Assembly (NCBI GenBank): GCA_034665305.1
Contig: JAXDFZ010000011.1
Span: 1-64,000 of the forward strand
Origin: DASXRU01 sp034665305
GTDB lineage: Bacteria; Acidobacteriota; Blastocatellia; Pyrinomonadales; Pyrinomonadaceae
DNA length: 64,000 nt
Direction of reading: 5' to 3'
Positions within the stretch are counted from its first letter, which is position 1. Every line of letters begins with the position of its first letter. The notes under the pieces are model-generated. The model worked only from the letters and a program-made list of their open reading frames with translations, was not told the DNA's origin and made no database searches. A program made the translations under genes and the position numbers. Below, piece by piece: positions 44,533 through 52,863 of this stretch.

Positions 44533-45942
44533 ATGAAGCGACTTACACGATCTGCTCAAAGACCTGATTCCCTTATCCCTCCGCCCTCATCTCTGAACAA
44601 GCCAACATCTTCATCCTTTAAGAAGTGGCGCAACGCGGCGCTCGCAGTCCTGCTAATCCTGGCGGGTCTCGGAGCAGCCGGCATCACGATCCTGGCGCGC
44701 AATTCCCAAAACAGCCGGCTTGCGGGCGCCGCGGCAGTTGCTTCATTGATCTTCGCCGGTTTGATTCTCATCCTGATCGTCCCTTCGCTGGCCCGTTCCG
44801 CTTTTGCCGAGTTAAGCCGTTTCGACTCTCCCGTGGAAGTAACCGCCGGCGGTGTGATTTTCATTTGTGTCGTCGTCATTGTCGGCTTCGCGGCCTGGAA
44901 CACCGGTAACAATCTTTTGTTCCTGGTGATGTCGTTGTTGATTTCGACCTTGTTCGTTTCCTGGATGGCCGCGCGTGCGGCGTTGCGCGAGTTGATCGTC
45001 TCCGCTCGCTTTCCCGATCACATTTTTGCTGGTGAACCCGCTGAGGTAATAGTCACTCTGCGCAACGCCAAGCGCCTGCTGCCTTCGTTCTCCATCCTGG
45101 TAGAAGCGCGCGGACCGCTGCCGCCAAAGAGCGAGAAGCGAAAAAGGCTGCGGCGCCGTTTCAAGAAACGCGCGCTCGCATACTTCACCTATGTGCCACA
45201 TCACGCGGCCGCGGAACAAAAAGTGGAACAGACATTTCCCAAGCGCGGGCATGTGCTGATCAACGGCTTCGAGCTTTCGACGCGTTTTCCCTTCGGCTTC
45301 TTCCGTCACCGCCGGCGGTTGCGTGCGCGCGACGTCGACATCGCGGTTTATCCGAAGCCGGAGCCGGTCGGCGATCAACTGCACTTGTTGCCTTTCAACG
45401 CCGGCACGCTGTCGTCCCTCCGTCGCGGAGCGGGACACGATCTCTTTTCGCTTCGCGATTACCAACCGCAGGACGATCTGCGGCATATCGATTGGAAAGC
45501 GACAGCGCGCGTGCGTCGTCTCACCGTGCGCGAGTTCACCGCCGAAGATGAGCGCCGCATCACCATTACGCTCGATACGCGGCTGCTGGACGATATAGAT
45601 AAAGAGAACTTCCGGATTCGATTTGAGCAAGGCGTGGTCTTGGCCGCCTCTCTCGTCCGCCACTTCATTGATGAGCGCGCAGAAGTGCGTTTGGCGCTGG
45701 GCGAGCAACGCGGAAACTTCGGCGTGGGGAAAAAACATTTGTACGATTGTTTGCGGCGGCTGGCTTTGGTTGAGCCGCATCCCGGATACGCGGAAGTCGA
45801 GCGTTGGCCGCATGATACATGGCCCGTGCTGGACGCCACGCCGTATACGTCGGACGCCAACTATTTCATCCTGCTGACCACCGCGGTTCCCGGATCCGTA
45901 CCTTCTCAGATCTGGCGCCAAGCCCACGTGATATACTTGTAA
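44533..45942 (+). CDS. DUF58-domain membrane protein
   Basis: A 469-residue protein with an N-terminal membrane part (about four helices between residues 33 and 150: ALAVLLILAGLGAAGITIL, AAAVASLIFAGLILILIVP, GVIFICVVVIVGFAAW, LLFLVMSLLISTLFVSWMA). The DUF58 region shows FGFFRHRRRL and the signature LFSLRDYQPQDDLRHIDWKATAR (about 302-324), followed by a vWA-like segment (ITITLDTRLLDD). It works with the MoxR ATPase encoded upstream. ATG at 44533 is chosen over the GTG one codon before. It is preceded by a short tandem repeat of gagtaat, so the leader is unusual. Target of the pair is unknown. Confidence 0.88.
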   Translation: MKRLTRSAQRPDSLIPPPSSLNKPTSSSFKKWRNAALAVLLILAGLGAAGITILARNSQNSRLAGAAAVASLIFAGLILILIVPSLARSAFAELSRFDSPVEVTAGGVIFICVVVIVGFAAWNTGNNLLFLVMSLLISTLFVSWMAARAALRELIVSARFPDHIFAGEPAEVIVTLRNAKRLLPSFSILVEARGPLPPKSEKRKRLRRRFKKRALAYFTYVPHHAAAEQKVEQTFPKRGHVLINGFELSTRFPFGFFRHRRRLRARDVDIAVYPKPEPVGDQLHLLPFNAGTLSSLRRGAGHDLFSLRDYQPQDDLRHIDWKATARVRRLTVREFTAEDERRITITLDTRLLDDIDKENFRIRFEQGVVLAASLVRHFIDERAEVRLALGEQRGNFGVGKKHLYDCLRRLALVEPHPGYAEVERWPHDTWPVLDATPYTSDANYFILLTTAVPGSVPSQIWRQAHVIYL

Positions 45943-45986
45943 GCCTCACCAGCCCCGTAAAAAAATCTTACATAGGAGAACCGCTT

Positions 45987-47387
45987 ATGAAGGCGACTGC
46001 CGGGGCATCCCCTGTCTACACGACCAGCTATTCCCGACGAACTTTCACCGTAATTGGAGCTTGCTTCATTCTGTCGGGAGCCACGGCGCTGATTTATGAA
46101 GTGCTCTGGGCCCGAATGCTGGGCCTGGTGTTTGGCGCGACAACACTGGCCGTCAGCGCGGTTCTGGCTGCCTTCATGGGAGGCTTGGCGCTCGGCAGCG
46201 CGATTGCCGGGCGTTGGTCTTCGCGAGTAAAACGACCCGTGCTCTGGTACGGCGCGATCGAGATTGCGATCGGTCTTTACGCGTTAGCCGTGCCGTTGCT
46301 ATTTCGGGGCATTGATGGCGGCTATGCCTTCGTGTGGCGCCACCTGCATCCGGGACCATACGGCTCAGCCAGTTTGCGCTTCGCGCTTGCCTGCCTGGTC
46401 CTCATTGCACCAACCGCGCTGATGGGTGCAACTCTGCCGCTGTTGTCTGCGGCGCTGGCGCGAACTTTTCCAGAGGCATTCGCTTCCGTCACTCGTTTTT
46501 ACAGCCTCAACCTGTTGGGCGCGATCATCGGGACGGTCGTCGCCGGATTCGTGTTGCTACCTGCCTTTGGAATTCAAACGACGATCTATTTTGCGGCGGC
46601 GATTAATCTCGCAATCGGAGCGGCGGCAATTCTGATTGACATGAAAAGTGCGCCCGCCAGTGTGCCCCGGTTGCCAGTGCTTGCCGAGGCACGCCCGGCA
46701 GGCCCGGAAATTACGGCGGATGGGCCAACGTTGTTCTGGCTCGGCTGCGCCTTTGTTTCCGGCTTCGTCACGATCAGTTCCCAGGTCGCATGGACGCGTG
46801 TGTTGGTGATGGTTATCGGTTCCAGTACCTACGCGTTCAGCATCGTGGTGGCGTTATTTCTGCTGGGCCTGGCACTCGGCGCATTTCTGGTGTCCCGGCA
46901 AAAGGATTGGCTGCCGCTACAGCAACGCGTCTTCAAAGTTCAGGTACTAACGGCGGCCAGTCTCTTCATAAGCCTGCTGGTAGTAAACGCAATGCCGGGC
47001 ATCGTGTTGGGCGTGGGGTTCAAGTTTCAACTGGCGTCATGGCCGGGACTGCTGGCGTTGCAAATGCTCGCGGCGATGGTGCTGATAGTTTTGCCGGCCA
47101 CTTTGATGGGCATGATGATGCCTTTGGTTTTGATGTGGGCGGCGCGCGCAGCAAGCGAGGCAGTGAGCGGTCGAGTGGGCCGCACCTACGCCATTAACAC
47201 CGTCGGCGCGATCACCGGCTCGCTGGTCACCGCGTTTGTGTTGATACCCAGAGCGAGCACGCGCTTCACGATCTTATTTGCTACCGCGCTGGCAATCGCG
47301 GTGGAGTTTGGGCGTACATTCTCAGCGGCGAAGCCAGCATGGGCCATGCGCGCCGCAACCGGGCGATTGTCGCGGGCATACTCCTGA
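45987..47387 (+). CDS. Fused MFS/spermidine synthase-like protein, N-terminal part (frameshifted)
   Basis: This 466-residue frame is the membrane half of the spermidine synthase-like family: about 12 helices, starting with FILSGATALIYEVLWARMLG and including VAWTRVLVMVIGSSTYAFSI and GRTYAINTVGAITGSLVTAF. After AIAVEFGR at about 47300 it continues in the wrong frame to a stop at 47387, while the +2 frame reads GGVWAYILSGEASMGHARRN and runs into the soluble half. A one-base deletion near 47300 explains this. AGGAGA precedes ATG 45987. Substrate unknown; many members with this fusion lack polyamine activity. Confidence 0.8.
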   Translation: MKATAGASPVYTTSYSRRTFTVIGACFILSGATALIYEVLWARMLGLVFGATTLAVSAVLAAFMGGLALGSAIAGRWSSRVKRPVLWYGAIEIAIGLYALAVPLLFRGIDGGYAFVWRHLHPGPYGSASLRFALACLVLIAPTALMGATLPLLSAALARTFPEAFASVTRFYSLNLLGAIIGTVVAGFVLLPAFGIQTTIYFAAAINLAIGAAAILIDMKSAPASVPRLPVLAEARPAGPEITADGPTLFWLGCAFVSGFVTISSQVAWTRVLVMVIGSSTYAFSIVVALFLLGLALGAFLVSRQKDWLPLQQRVFKVQVLTAASLFISLLVVNAMPGIVLGVGFKFQLASWPGLLALQMLAAMVLIVLPATLMGMMMPLVLMWAARAASEAVSGRVGRTYAINTVGAITGSLVTAFVLIPRASTRFTILFATALAIAVEFGRTFSAAKPAWAMRAATGRLSRAYS

Positions 47388-48472
47388 TCGCGATGCTGCG
47401 GTTTATCTCACCGCCGTTGAATCTGGAGTTGTTGTCGGTGGGCGCTTATGACAGCTACGTGCGCGTGCTGGCGAAGGCGAAAGCGGGAACGGCGGAACTG
47501 GAAGAAGTAAAGAAAACCGCCGGCCCGGAAACGCATCGCTTGATCCTGTACCGCGAAGGTCCCAGCGCGACAGTGTCAGTGCGGCAGGATTGGGGCATTA
47601 CCTCGCTGGCAATCAATGGGCGCACGAATGCTTCCGACCGCGACGACATGCCGACGCAGGTGATGGTGGGCCAACTGCCCGTGCTGATCGCGCCGCGCAT
47701 CAACAACGCGCTCATCATTGGGTTTGCCTCAGGCGTGACGGTGGGTTCCATCCTGCAATCGTCGATCGGATCGGTCGAATGCGTTGAACTCGAACCGCAA
47801 ACGGTGGAAGCTTCCCGCTACTTCGAACACGTCAATAACCGGCCGCTGAATGATCCACGTCTGCGTCTGATCATCGATGACGCCCGCACTTATTTGCGGG
47901 TAGTGCCCCAGCGCTATGACATTATCGTCAGCGAGCCCAGCCACCCCTGGGTTCCGGGCGTAGCAAACCTTTTTACCCGCGAGTTTTTTGAGCTAGGGCG
48001 GTCGCGCTTAAACGACGATGGTGTTTTCGTTCAATGGCTGCAGGTGTATCAGCTGTCCACCGAAAGTCTGCGTTCGGTACTGGCGACATACCACAGCGTC
48101 TTTCCGCACGTGATGATGTTTCGCGTCGAGGGAGCAACCAAAGGGAAAGATCTAATTCTGCTCGGCAGCGGCCGCCCACTGAACTCAGAACGCATCGGTG
48201 AGCGAATCCGCGATCCGCGCGTCGTAGCCGAACTGGCACGCATTGGGATTCATGGAGAGCATGACGTGAGCTCGTGGTTCATCTGCGACGAAGAAATAAT
48301 GCGGCCCGCGATCGCCGGCGCCATGATCAATACCGACGACAATATGCACATCGAAACGGTCGTGCCTCGCGAGGCCTTCCTGCCTTTGATGGAGGGAAAC
48401 GCGAAATGGATCGAAGCGCTAGCCCAGTTGAATAAACGCGCGAAAACCGCCGAGGTGGCGTTGCGAAAATAG
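47339..48472 (+). CDS. Fused MFS/spermidine synthase-like protein, C-terminal part (frameshifted)
   Basis: The soluble half begins in the middle of a membrane helix region and holds the aminopropyltransferase-like fold: IGFASGVTVGSILQSSIGSV (AdoMet-type glycine loop), VECVELEPQT, LIIDDARTYLRVVPQRYDII and SEPSHPWVPGVANLFTREFF. It has 377 residues from the first ATG at 47339, but that ATG has no ribosome site and lies within the overlap, so the piece is best seen as the 3' part of the gene starting at 45987. The canonical Asp-Thr-rich polyamine site of SpeE is not evident, so enzymatic role is uncertain. Confidence 0.75.
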   Translation: MGHARRNRAIVAGILLIAMLRFISPPLNLELLSVGAYDSYVRVLAKAKAGTAELEEVKKTAGPETHRLILYREGPSATVSVRQDWGITSLAINGRTNASDRDDMPTQVMVGQLPVLIAPRINNALIIGFASGVTVGSILQSSIGSVECVELEPQTVEASRYFEHVNNRPLNDPRLRLIIDDARTYLRVVPQRYDIIVSEPSHPWVPGVANLFTREFFELGRSRLNDDGVFVQWLQVYQLSTESLRSVLATYHSVFPHVMMFRVEGATKGKDLILLGSGRPLNSERIGERIRDPRVVAELARIGIHGEHDVSSWFICDEEIMRPAIAGAMINTDDNMHIETVVPREAFLPLMEGNAKWIEALAQLNKRAKTAEVALRK

Positions 48473-48522
48473 TTCCGGCTACGACAAACAGTAAGGGCGG
48501 CGGATAGTGGCCCAGTTGAAAA

Positions 48523-48669
48523 TCTCATTGGCACCGCACTTCATTGCGGTGCTCCAGCTAGCGCAAATTTTCATTAACCGTTTTAACGGTTTCCCGAGTA
48601 AACCGTTAAAACGGTTAGCAGTGAATGCATCGTTCCTATCCACCTGACTGAAGTCAGGTGCTAATGAGA
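48523..48669 (+). mobile_element. MITE-like 145-bp palindromic element, copy C
   Basis: Same order and orientation as 9206-9351: TCTCATTGGCACCGCACTTC at the left, two AACCGTTTTAACGGTT modules, and CACCTGACTGAAGTCAGGTG with CTAATGAGA at the right. It lies between the spermidine-synthase-like gene and hemY and contains no frame. Confidence 0.75.
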
Positions 48670-48699
48670 ATAGGGAAACAGTCAGTACCGGGCAGTCAG

Positions 48700-50157
48700 T
48701 TACAGGATGTTGTCCGCAGCCGCCTCACCGCTGCGAACACAATCAGGAATTCCGGTACCGGTGTAAGAGTTTCCCGCCAACTGCAAGCCAGTCAGGCGTC
48801 CCGCGCGCTCCCGAATTCCGGCAACGAGATCCAGGTGGCCCACGTGATATTGCGGCATGGAGTTTGGCCAACGGGCGACCTCGGCGAATAACGGCGTCTT
48901 TGCAATTCCCAGCAACGCGCGCAAATCGTCGCCAACCCGCCGAATCATCTCGTCATCGTCGAGCGCAAACATTTCCGGCTGCAACGCCCCCCCGACAAAC
49001 GCACGCAGCAGGACATGATCTTGCGGAGCACGGCCGGCAAACTTCACGCTGCTGAACGTGCAGGCGAGCAGCGTTCGCTTTTCAATAAAAGGAACTACGA
49101 AGCCAAAGCCGTCGAGGGGATGCGGTATGTCCGCGCGTCTGTATGCCAGGTTGATCGTGGCCGTCGAAGCGTAGGTAATTGCCTCCAGGTTCGTTGCAAG
49201 TTCTGAATCCAAATTGCGCAGTAATCGCGCACAAGTGTGCGCCGGCAGCGCCAGACAGACCGCGTCCGCAGAAAGCATTTCACCGCTATCAGTTTGCAAG
49301 TGCCAGTTCGGCGCACCATGTGCCTGGTCCATTTCCACTGATTTCACCAAGCTGTTCAATCTGACAACTACATCGACCCGGGCCGCTGAATCCGCATTCC
49401 GCAATCCGCCATCCGCAATCCGCCAGGCCAGGCGATCCACCAGGACTTGCATTCCGCGATCGAACGAGAGGAACAGGCTATAGCGCGCTCCGCTGGTTCC
49501 CGCATTTTCGCCGGCGGCTCGTCGTGCGCTGGCCATCGCGCGAATGAGGCTGCCGTGTTTGCGTTCCATTTCCAAAAAGCGTGGCATTGTCGCGCGCAGG
49601 CTCAGCTTCTCCGGATCGGCCGTGTAGATGCCGCCGATCATCGGTTGGGCCACGCGGTCCAGGGCTTCATGGCCCAGGCGACGTCGCACAAAATTGGCGA
49701 GACTCTCGTCCCCGACGCCGTTTCCTTCGGCGGCTCGCGGAACAAAGACTTCGCCAGCCAATCGCACCTTTCCCTTCAGGCTCAGAATGTCGCTGGTGAA
49801 AAACGGCCAAAGCCGCGACGGCGCGAGCAAGTGAAAGCCCTCCGGCACCGGACGTAGTTTTCCGTTGCGAACTATGAAACTGCGGCGATGTTTTTCGTTG
49901 GTTTCGATCAGGTTTGACGCGAGGCCGAGACGGTTTGCAAGCTCCAGGGCTTCCGGCTTTTCCGAGATGAACGAATCCGGACCCCGCTCAATCAGGAATC
50001 CGTCGCGCTCTTCAGTTTGGATAATGCCGCCCGCGCGCGGGCCGGCTTCGAGGATCGTTAGGTGCAGCGGCTCGGTGCTTTGCGCGCGGCGTTCAAGCAA
50101 ACGATGGGCGGCCGCCAGTCCGGTGATACCGCCGCCGATGATGATGATCCGCTTCAT
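48700..50157 (-). CDS. hemY: Protoporphyrinogen/coproporphyrinogen oxidase, HemY type
   Basis: A 485-residue FAD enzyme for the oxidation step before or after iron insertion in heme synthesis. It has the Rossmann motif IIIGGGITGLAAAHRL at the N-terminus, EERDGFLIERGPDSFI (family signature), GGIYTADPEKLSLRATMPRF, and the C-terminal LAGNSYTGTGIPDCVRSGE with FAD contacts. ATG at 50157 starts exactly at the FAD loop; the frame extends upstream to 50280 inside hemH and that part is not coding. The gene follows hemH by 10 bp. Family members may use coproporphyrinogen (CgoX) or protoporphyrinogen (HemY); HemH and absence of hemQ here slightly favour the latter. Confidence 0.92.
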   Translation of the reverse strand: MKRIIIIGGGITGLAAAHRLLERRAQSTEPLHLTILEAGPRAGGIIQTEERDGFLIERGPDSFISEKPEALELANRLGLASNLIETNEKHRRSFIVRNGKLRPVPEGFHLLAPSRLWPFFTSDILSLKGKVRLAGEVFVPRAAEGNGVGDESLANFVRRRLGHEALDRVAQPMIGGIYTADPEKLSLRATMPRFLEMERKHGSLIRAMASARRAAGENAGTSGARYSLFLSFDRGMQVLVDRLAWRIADGGLRNADSAARVDVVVRLNSLVKSVEMDQAHGAPNWHLQTDSGEMLSADAVCLALPAHTCARLLRNLDSELATNLEAITYASTATINLAYRRADIPHPLDGFGFVVPFIEKRTLLACTFSSVKFAGRAPQDHVLLRAFVGGALQPEMFALDDDEMIRRVGDDLRALLGIAKTPLFAEVARWPNSMPQYHVGHLDLVAGIRERAGRLTGLQLAGNSYTGTGIPDCVRSGEAAADNIL

Positions 50158-50167
50158 TGATTGATTT

Positions 50168-51208
50168 CTAAGAGCCGGGTTCCTTCGGGTCTCGTCTCTC
50201 GAACGAACAACACCCCGGCTGACACTCATTCGCCGGCAGACCGTGACTGCCAAGAAACTTTCGCGGCGCCGCTGGATCAATGCGTTCGCTGATCAACTCG
50301 CGAACCATTTGGATAAACGCCGGATGAGTTCCGGCGGTGGACGCGCGCACCATATTCATTCCCAGTTCCTCGCAGAGCGCGCGGGCTTCGGTATCAAGAT
50401 CGAAGACAATCTCCATGTGATCGGAAACGAATCCCACCGGCGAAATCACAACATCCATCGTTCCGGCTGTCTTCAACTCTCTCAAGTATTCGCAGACGTC
50501 CGGTTCCAGCCAAGGCTGCGAAGGCGGACCACTGCGGCTTTGAAAAACGAGACGCCAACTGCGATGCCCCAACTGACTGGCGACGAGGGAGGACGCTTCC
50601 TGCAACTGCGCTTCATATTCGCATTGACCGGCCATGGAAACGGGAAGGCTGTGGGCTGTGAAAACTATCTCGGTAGCGGCCCGTCGTTCTTCCGGAATCC
50701 GGGCCAGGGCAGCGCGCACATTCTCGGCGTTCGCCGTAATGAATCCCGGATGATTGTAAAAGGCGCGCAGTTTGTCGATGCCCGGCGCATGATTTCCCAC
50801 GGCGACTTCAGCGGCCGCCCGCGCGCGTTCGATGTCTTCCAGATATTGCCGGCAACTGGAGTAGGAACTGTAGGCGGAAGTGACGAATGCGATTGCGCGG
50901 CGTCGGCGGTCGGTCGCCATCTGCTGCACAGTATCACTGAGCAATGGATGCCAGTTGCGATTTCCCCAATAAATCGGAAGCGTGAGCCCGTGGCTCGTCA
51001 GTTCCTGTTTCAACGCGGCGATCAGCTGGCGGTTCTGCGCGTTGATGGGACTCATTCCGCCAAATAACTCATAGTGCTTCGCGACGGCGAGCATCCGTTC
51101 CCGCGGCACGTTGCGTCCGCGCAAAACGTTTTCGAGGAATGGCATTACATCTGGCATTCCCTCTGGCCCGCCGAAAGAGACAACCAGGATGGCATCGTAA
51201 TCAGCCAC
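50168..51208 (-). CDS. hemH: Ferrochelatase
   Basis: A 346-residue enzyme inserting Fe(II) into the porphyrin. The catalytic His lies in FTAHSLPVSMAGQ and the Glu in SDHMEIVFDLDTEA; the N-terminal VVSFGGPEG and HYELFGGMSPIN motifs are typical. The C-terminus ends in NECQPGCC, a Cys cluster reminiscent of [2Fe-2S]-binding ferrochelatases, but the fourth ligand is not certain. Start is GTG at 51208, whose first bases overlap the stop of the LprI-like gene by eight (GTGGCTGA), which implies coupled translation. hemY follows ten bases downstream. Confidence 0.94.
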   Translation of the reverse strand: MADYDAILVVSFGGPEGMPDVMPFLENVLRGRNVPRERMLAVAKHYELFGGMSPINAQNRQLIAALKQELTSHGLTLPIYWGNRNWHPLLSDTVQQMATDRRRRAIAFVTSAYSSYSSCRQYLEDIERARAAAEVAVGNHAPGIDKLRAFYNHPGFITANAENVRAALARIPEERRAATEIVFTAHSLPVSMAGQCEYEAQLQEASSLVASQLGHRSWRLVFQSRSGPPSQPWLEPDVCEYLRELKTAGTMDVVISPVGFVSDHMEIVFDLDTEARALCEELGMNMVRASTAGTHPAFIQMVRELISERIDPAAPRKFLGSHGLPANECQPGCCSFERRDPKEPGS

Positions 51209-51638
51209 AAACGTCGCCTTCTTTCGCGTCCAGCATGCGCTTCAGTTGCTGAATGCGATCCTCGGTCAATGTCTGCTGCGTCAGGCAATAACACATCTGA
51301 TAAACCGAGCCGTAGAGCAGCCGCGGGTCTTCGCCGGTGGTGGGATAGGCCGCTTCCATCTGCGCGTCGCGAAAACTTATCCACGCGCGCTGCGCTGCTT
51401 TGAGCTTTTCAATTTTCAGTGGACTCGCCTGATTTGCCTTCAGCACTTGCTGGTAGACGCGATTCAGTTCGGCGTCAGACTTGTGATACTCGTCGCAGAA
51501 GCAACGATTCATGTCCATCTGATTGAGAGCGTTGGAGCAGGGACTTTTCGGACTAGTCTTCTTCCGCTGTTGTGCGTGGGCCACACTCAGCGCCAGGCAA
51601 AGCAAAAGAACAGTGGCAACGTTTCGGAATCGCATCAT
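51201..51638 (-). CDS. Exported LprI/DUF1311-family protein
   Basis: A 145-residue protein with a signal peptide (NVATVLLLCLALSVAHA, cleavage about 22) and a DUF1311 domain. The domain has the patterned Cys (SPCSNALNQMDMNRCFC, MCYCLT) and KLKAAQRAWISFRDAQMEAAY, the family's best motif. Members related to LprI inhibit lysozyme; others are uncharacterised. ATG 51638 has AGGAG five bases upstream; the longer frame to 51737 runs into repeat DNA. Its stop overlaps the hemH start, an odd placement of an envelope protein inside a heme operon. Confidence 0.85.
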   Translation of the reverse strand: MMRFRNVATVLLLCLALSVAHAQQRKKTSPKSPCSNALNQMDMNRCFCDEYHKSDAELNRVYQQVLKANQASPLKIEKLKAAQRAWISFRDAQMEAAYPTTGEDPRLLYGSVYQMCYCLTQQTLTEDRIQQLKRMLDAKEGDVCG

Positions 51639-51658
51639 GTGCTCCTGTGGAAAGAGTT

Positions 51659-51766
51659 GGGGGCAAACCGCCCTTCCTAACTGCAAGTAGGTTTCGTTGA
51701 TGTCGGAAGCAAGGCGTTGCGCGTCAACGTCGCACATCCGCAGTCAGGAAGGCGGGCTTGCCTCCG
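51659..51766. repeat. REP-like inverted pair
   Basis: Segments 51659-51691 (ggcaaaccgcccttcctaac) and 51739-51766 (cagtcaggaaggcgggcttg) are inverted copies separated by about 47 bases. A single copy of the same word lies at 17031-17067. The pair occupies the gap between the LprI-like gene and hemE. Confidence 0.6.
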
Positions 51767-51771
51767 CTCCT

Positions 51772-52863
51772 TCAATGTTTGCGCCCTGTGTCGCTCATCT
51801 CATGGACGGCCTCAATCAGGGCGATCACATTCTCAACCGGCGTCTCAGGCAGGATGCCATGGCCCAGGTTGAAAATATGTCCTGCGCGTCCGCCGGCGTA
51901 ATCCAGAATTCGTTCGGCTTCGAAACGAATTCTTTCGGGCGTGCTGAATAACGTTACCGGATCCAAATTTCCCATAATCGCGACGTCGTGGCCCACGCGT
52001 TCCCAGCCCTGGTCCAACTGCACCCGCCAATCGAGACCGATGACATCGCCGCCTGCCTCACGCATCAGTTCCAGAAGCGCAGCAGTCCCGGTTCCGAAGT
52101 GAATTACCGGGGTACCCGGCGTGATGTTTTGAATGACGCTTCGCGTATGTGGCAAAACGTATTCGCGATAGTCTTCAGGGCCCAAACATCCCACCCAAGA
52201 ATCGAACAGTTGCACGGCCTGGGCCCCGGCCGCGACTTGCGCGTTCAGATATTTCGCCAGCGAGCGCGAGATCAGGGACATCATCGCGTGCCACGCGCCG
52301 GCGTCGCCGTGCATCAGTGACTTCGTGAAAACGTAATTCTTAGACCCGCCGCCTTCAATCATGTAAGACGCCAGCGTGAAGGGCGCGCCCGAAAAACCAA
52401 TCAGGGGCATAGCGGCCGGAAGAGCGTTGCGGGTTAATCGAATTGCTTCCAAGACAAACTCGAGCTCGGCGGTATCTTCCAATTCGCGCAGACGCTGAAT
52501 GTCCGCCGCCGAACGCACCGGGTTGTGAATTGCCGGGCCATCACCTTTGGCAAATTCGAGCTGCAGGCCCATCGGCTCAATGATCAGCAGGATGTCGGCA
52601 AAAATTATCGCGGCATCAACGCCCAGCCGCTCCGCTGCATGCACGGTCACCTCGGCCGCGAGGGCCGGCGATTTGCACAACTCGAGAAACGAAACGCGTT
52701 GCCGCAGCTCGCGATACTCGGGCATGTAACGCCCGGCCTGGCGCATCAGCCAGATCGGAGTGAAGGGAACCGGTTCACGCCGGCATGCGCGCATGAACGC
52801 ACTGTCGCGCAGTGCATCGCTAACTGACTTTGAATCCGGTACCGGCAAATCAAAATTCTCCAC
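51772..52863 (-). CDS. hemE: Uroporphyrinogen III decarboxylase
   Basis: A 363-residue cytosolic enzyme converting uroporphyrinogen III to coproporphyrinogen III. Signatures are PIWLMRQAGRYMPEYRELR (Arg and Asp substrate-binding region), IIFADILLIIEPMG, GFSGAPFTLASYMIEGG and HFGTGTAALLELM, with the C-terminal NLGHGILPETPVENV. GTG at 52863 gives an N-terminal extension about 15 residues longer than usual; an internal Met (MRACRRE) is possible. It is the first gene of the minus-strand block hemE, LprI-like, hemH, hemY; a repeat pair lies between it and the rest, so it may be a separate unit. Confidence 0.94.
   Translation of the reverse strand: MENFDLPVPDSKSVSDALRDSAFMRACRREPVPFTPIWLMRQAGRYMPEYRELRQRVSFLELCKSPALAAEVTVHAAERLGVDAAIIFADILLIIEPMGLQLEFAKGDGPAIHNPVRSAADIQRLRELEDTAELEFVLEAIRLTRNALPAAMPLIGFSGAPFTLASYMIEGGGSKNYVFTKSLMHGDAGAWHAMMSLISRSLAKYLNAQVAAGAQAVQLFDSWVGCLGPEDYREYVLPHTRSVIQNITPGTPVIHFGTGTAALLELMREAGGDVIGLDWRVQLDQGWERVGHDVAIMGNLDPVTLFSTPERIRFEAERILDYAGGRAGHIFNLGHGILPETPVENVIALIEAVHEMSDTGRKH

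Noticed and set aside
44812..45927. 371-codon antisense frame opposite the DUF58 gene
   Set aside because: It mirrors a well-supported gene and shows no domain or ribosome site.
45819..45986. N-terminal extension of the MFS/spermidine synthase-like frame
   Set aside because: It overlaps the DUF58 gene; AGGAGA upstream of the ATG at 45987 marks the true start.
50158..50280. N-terminal extension of the hemY frame
   Set aside because: It overlaps the 3' end of hemH, and the FAD-binding start is at the ATG at 50157.
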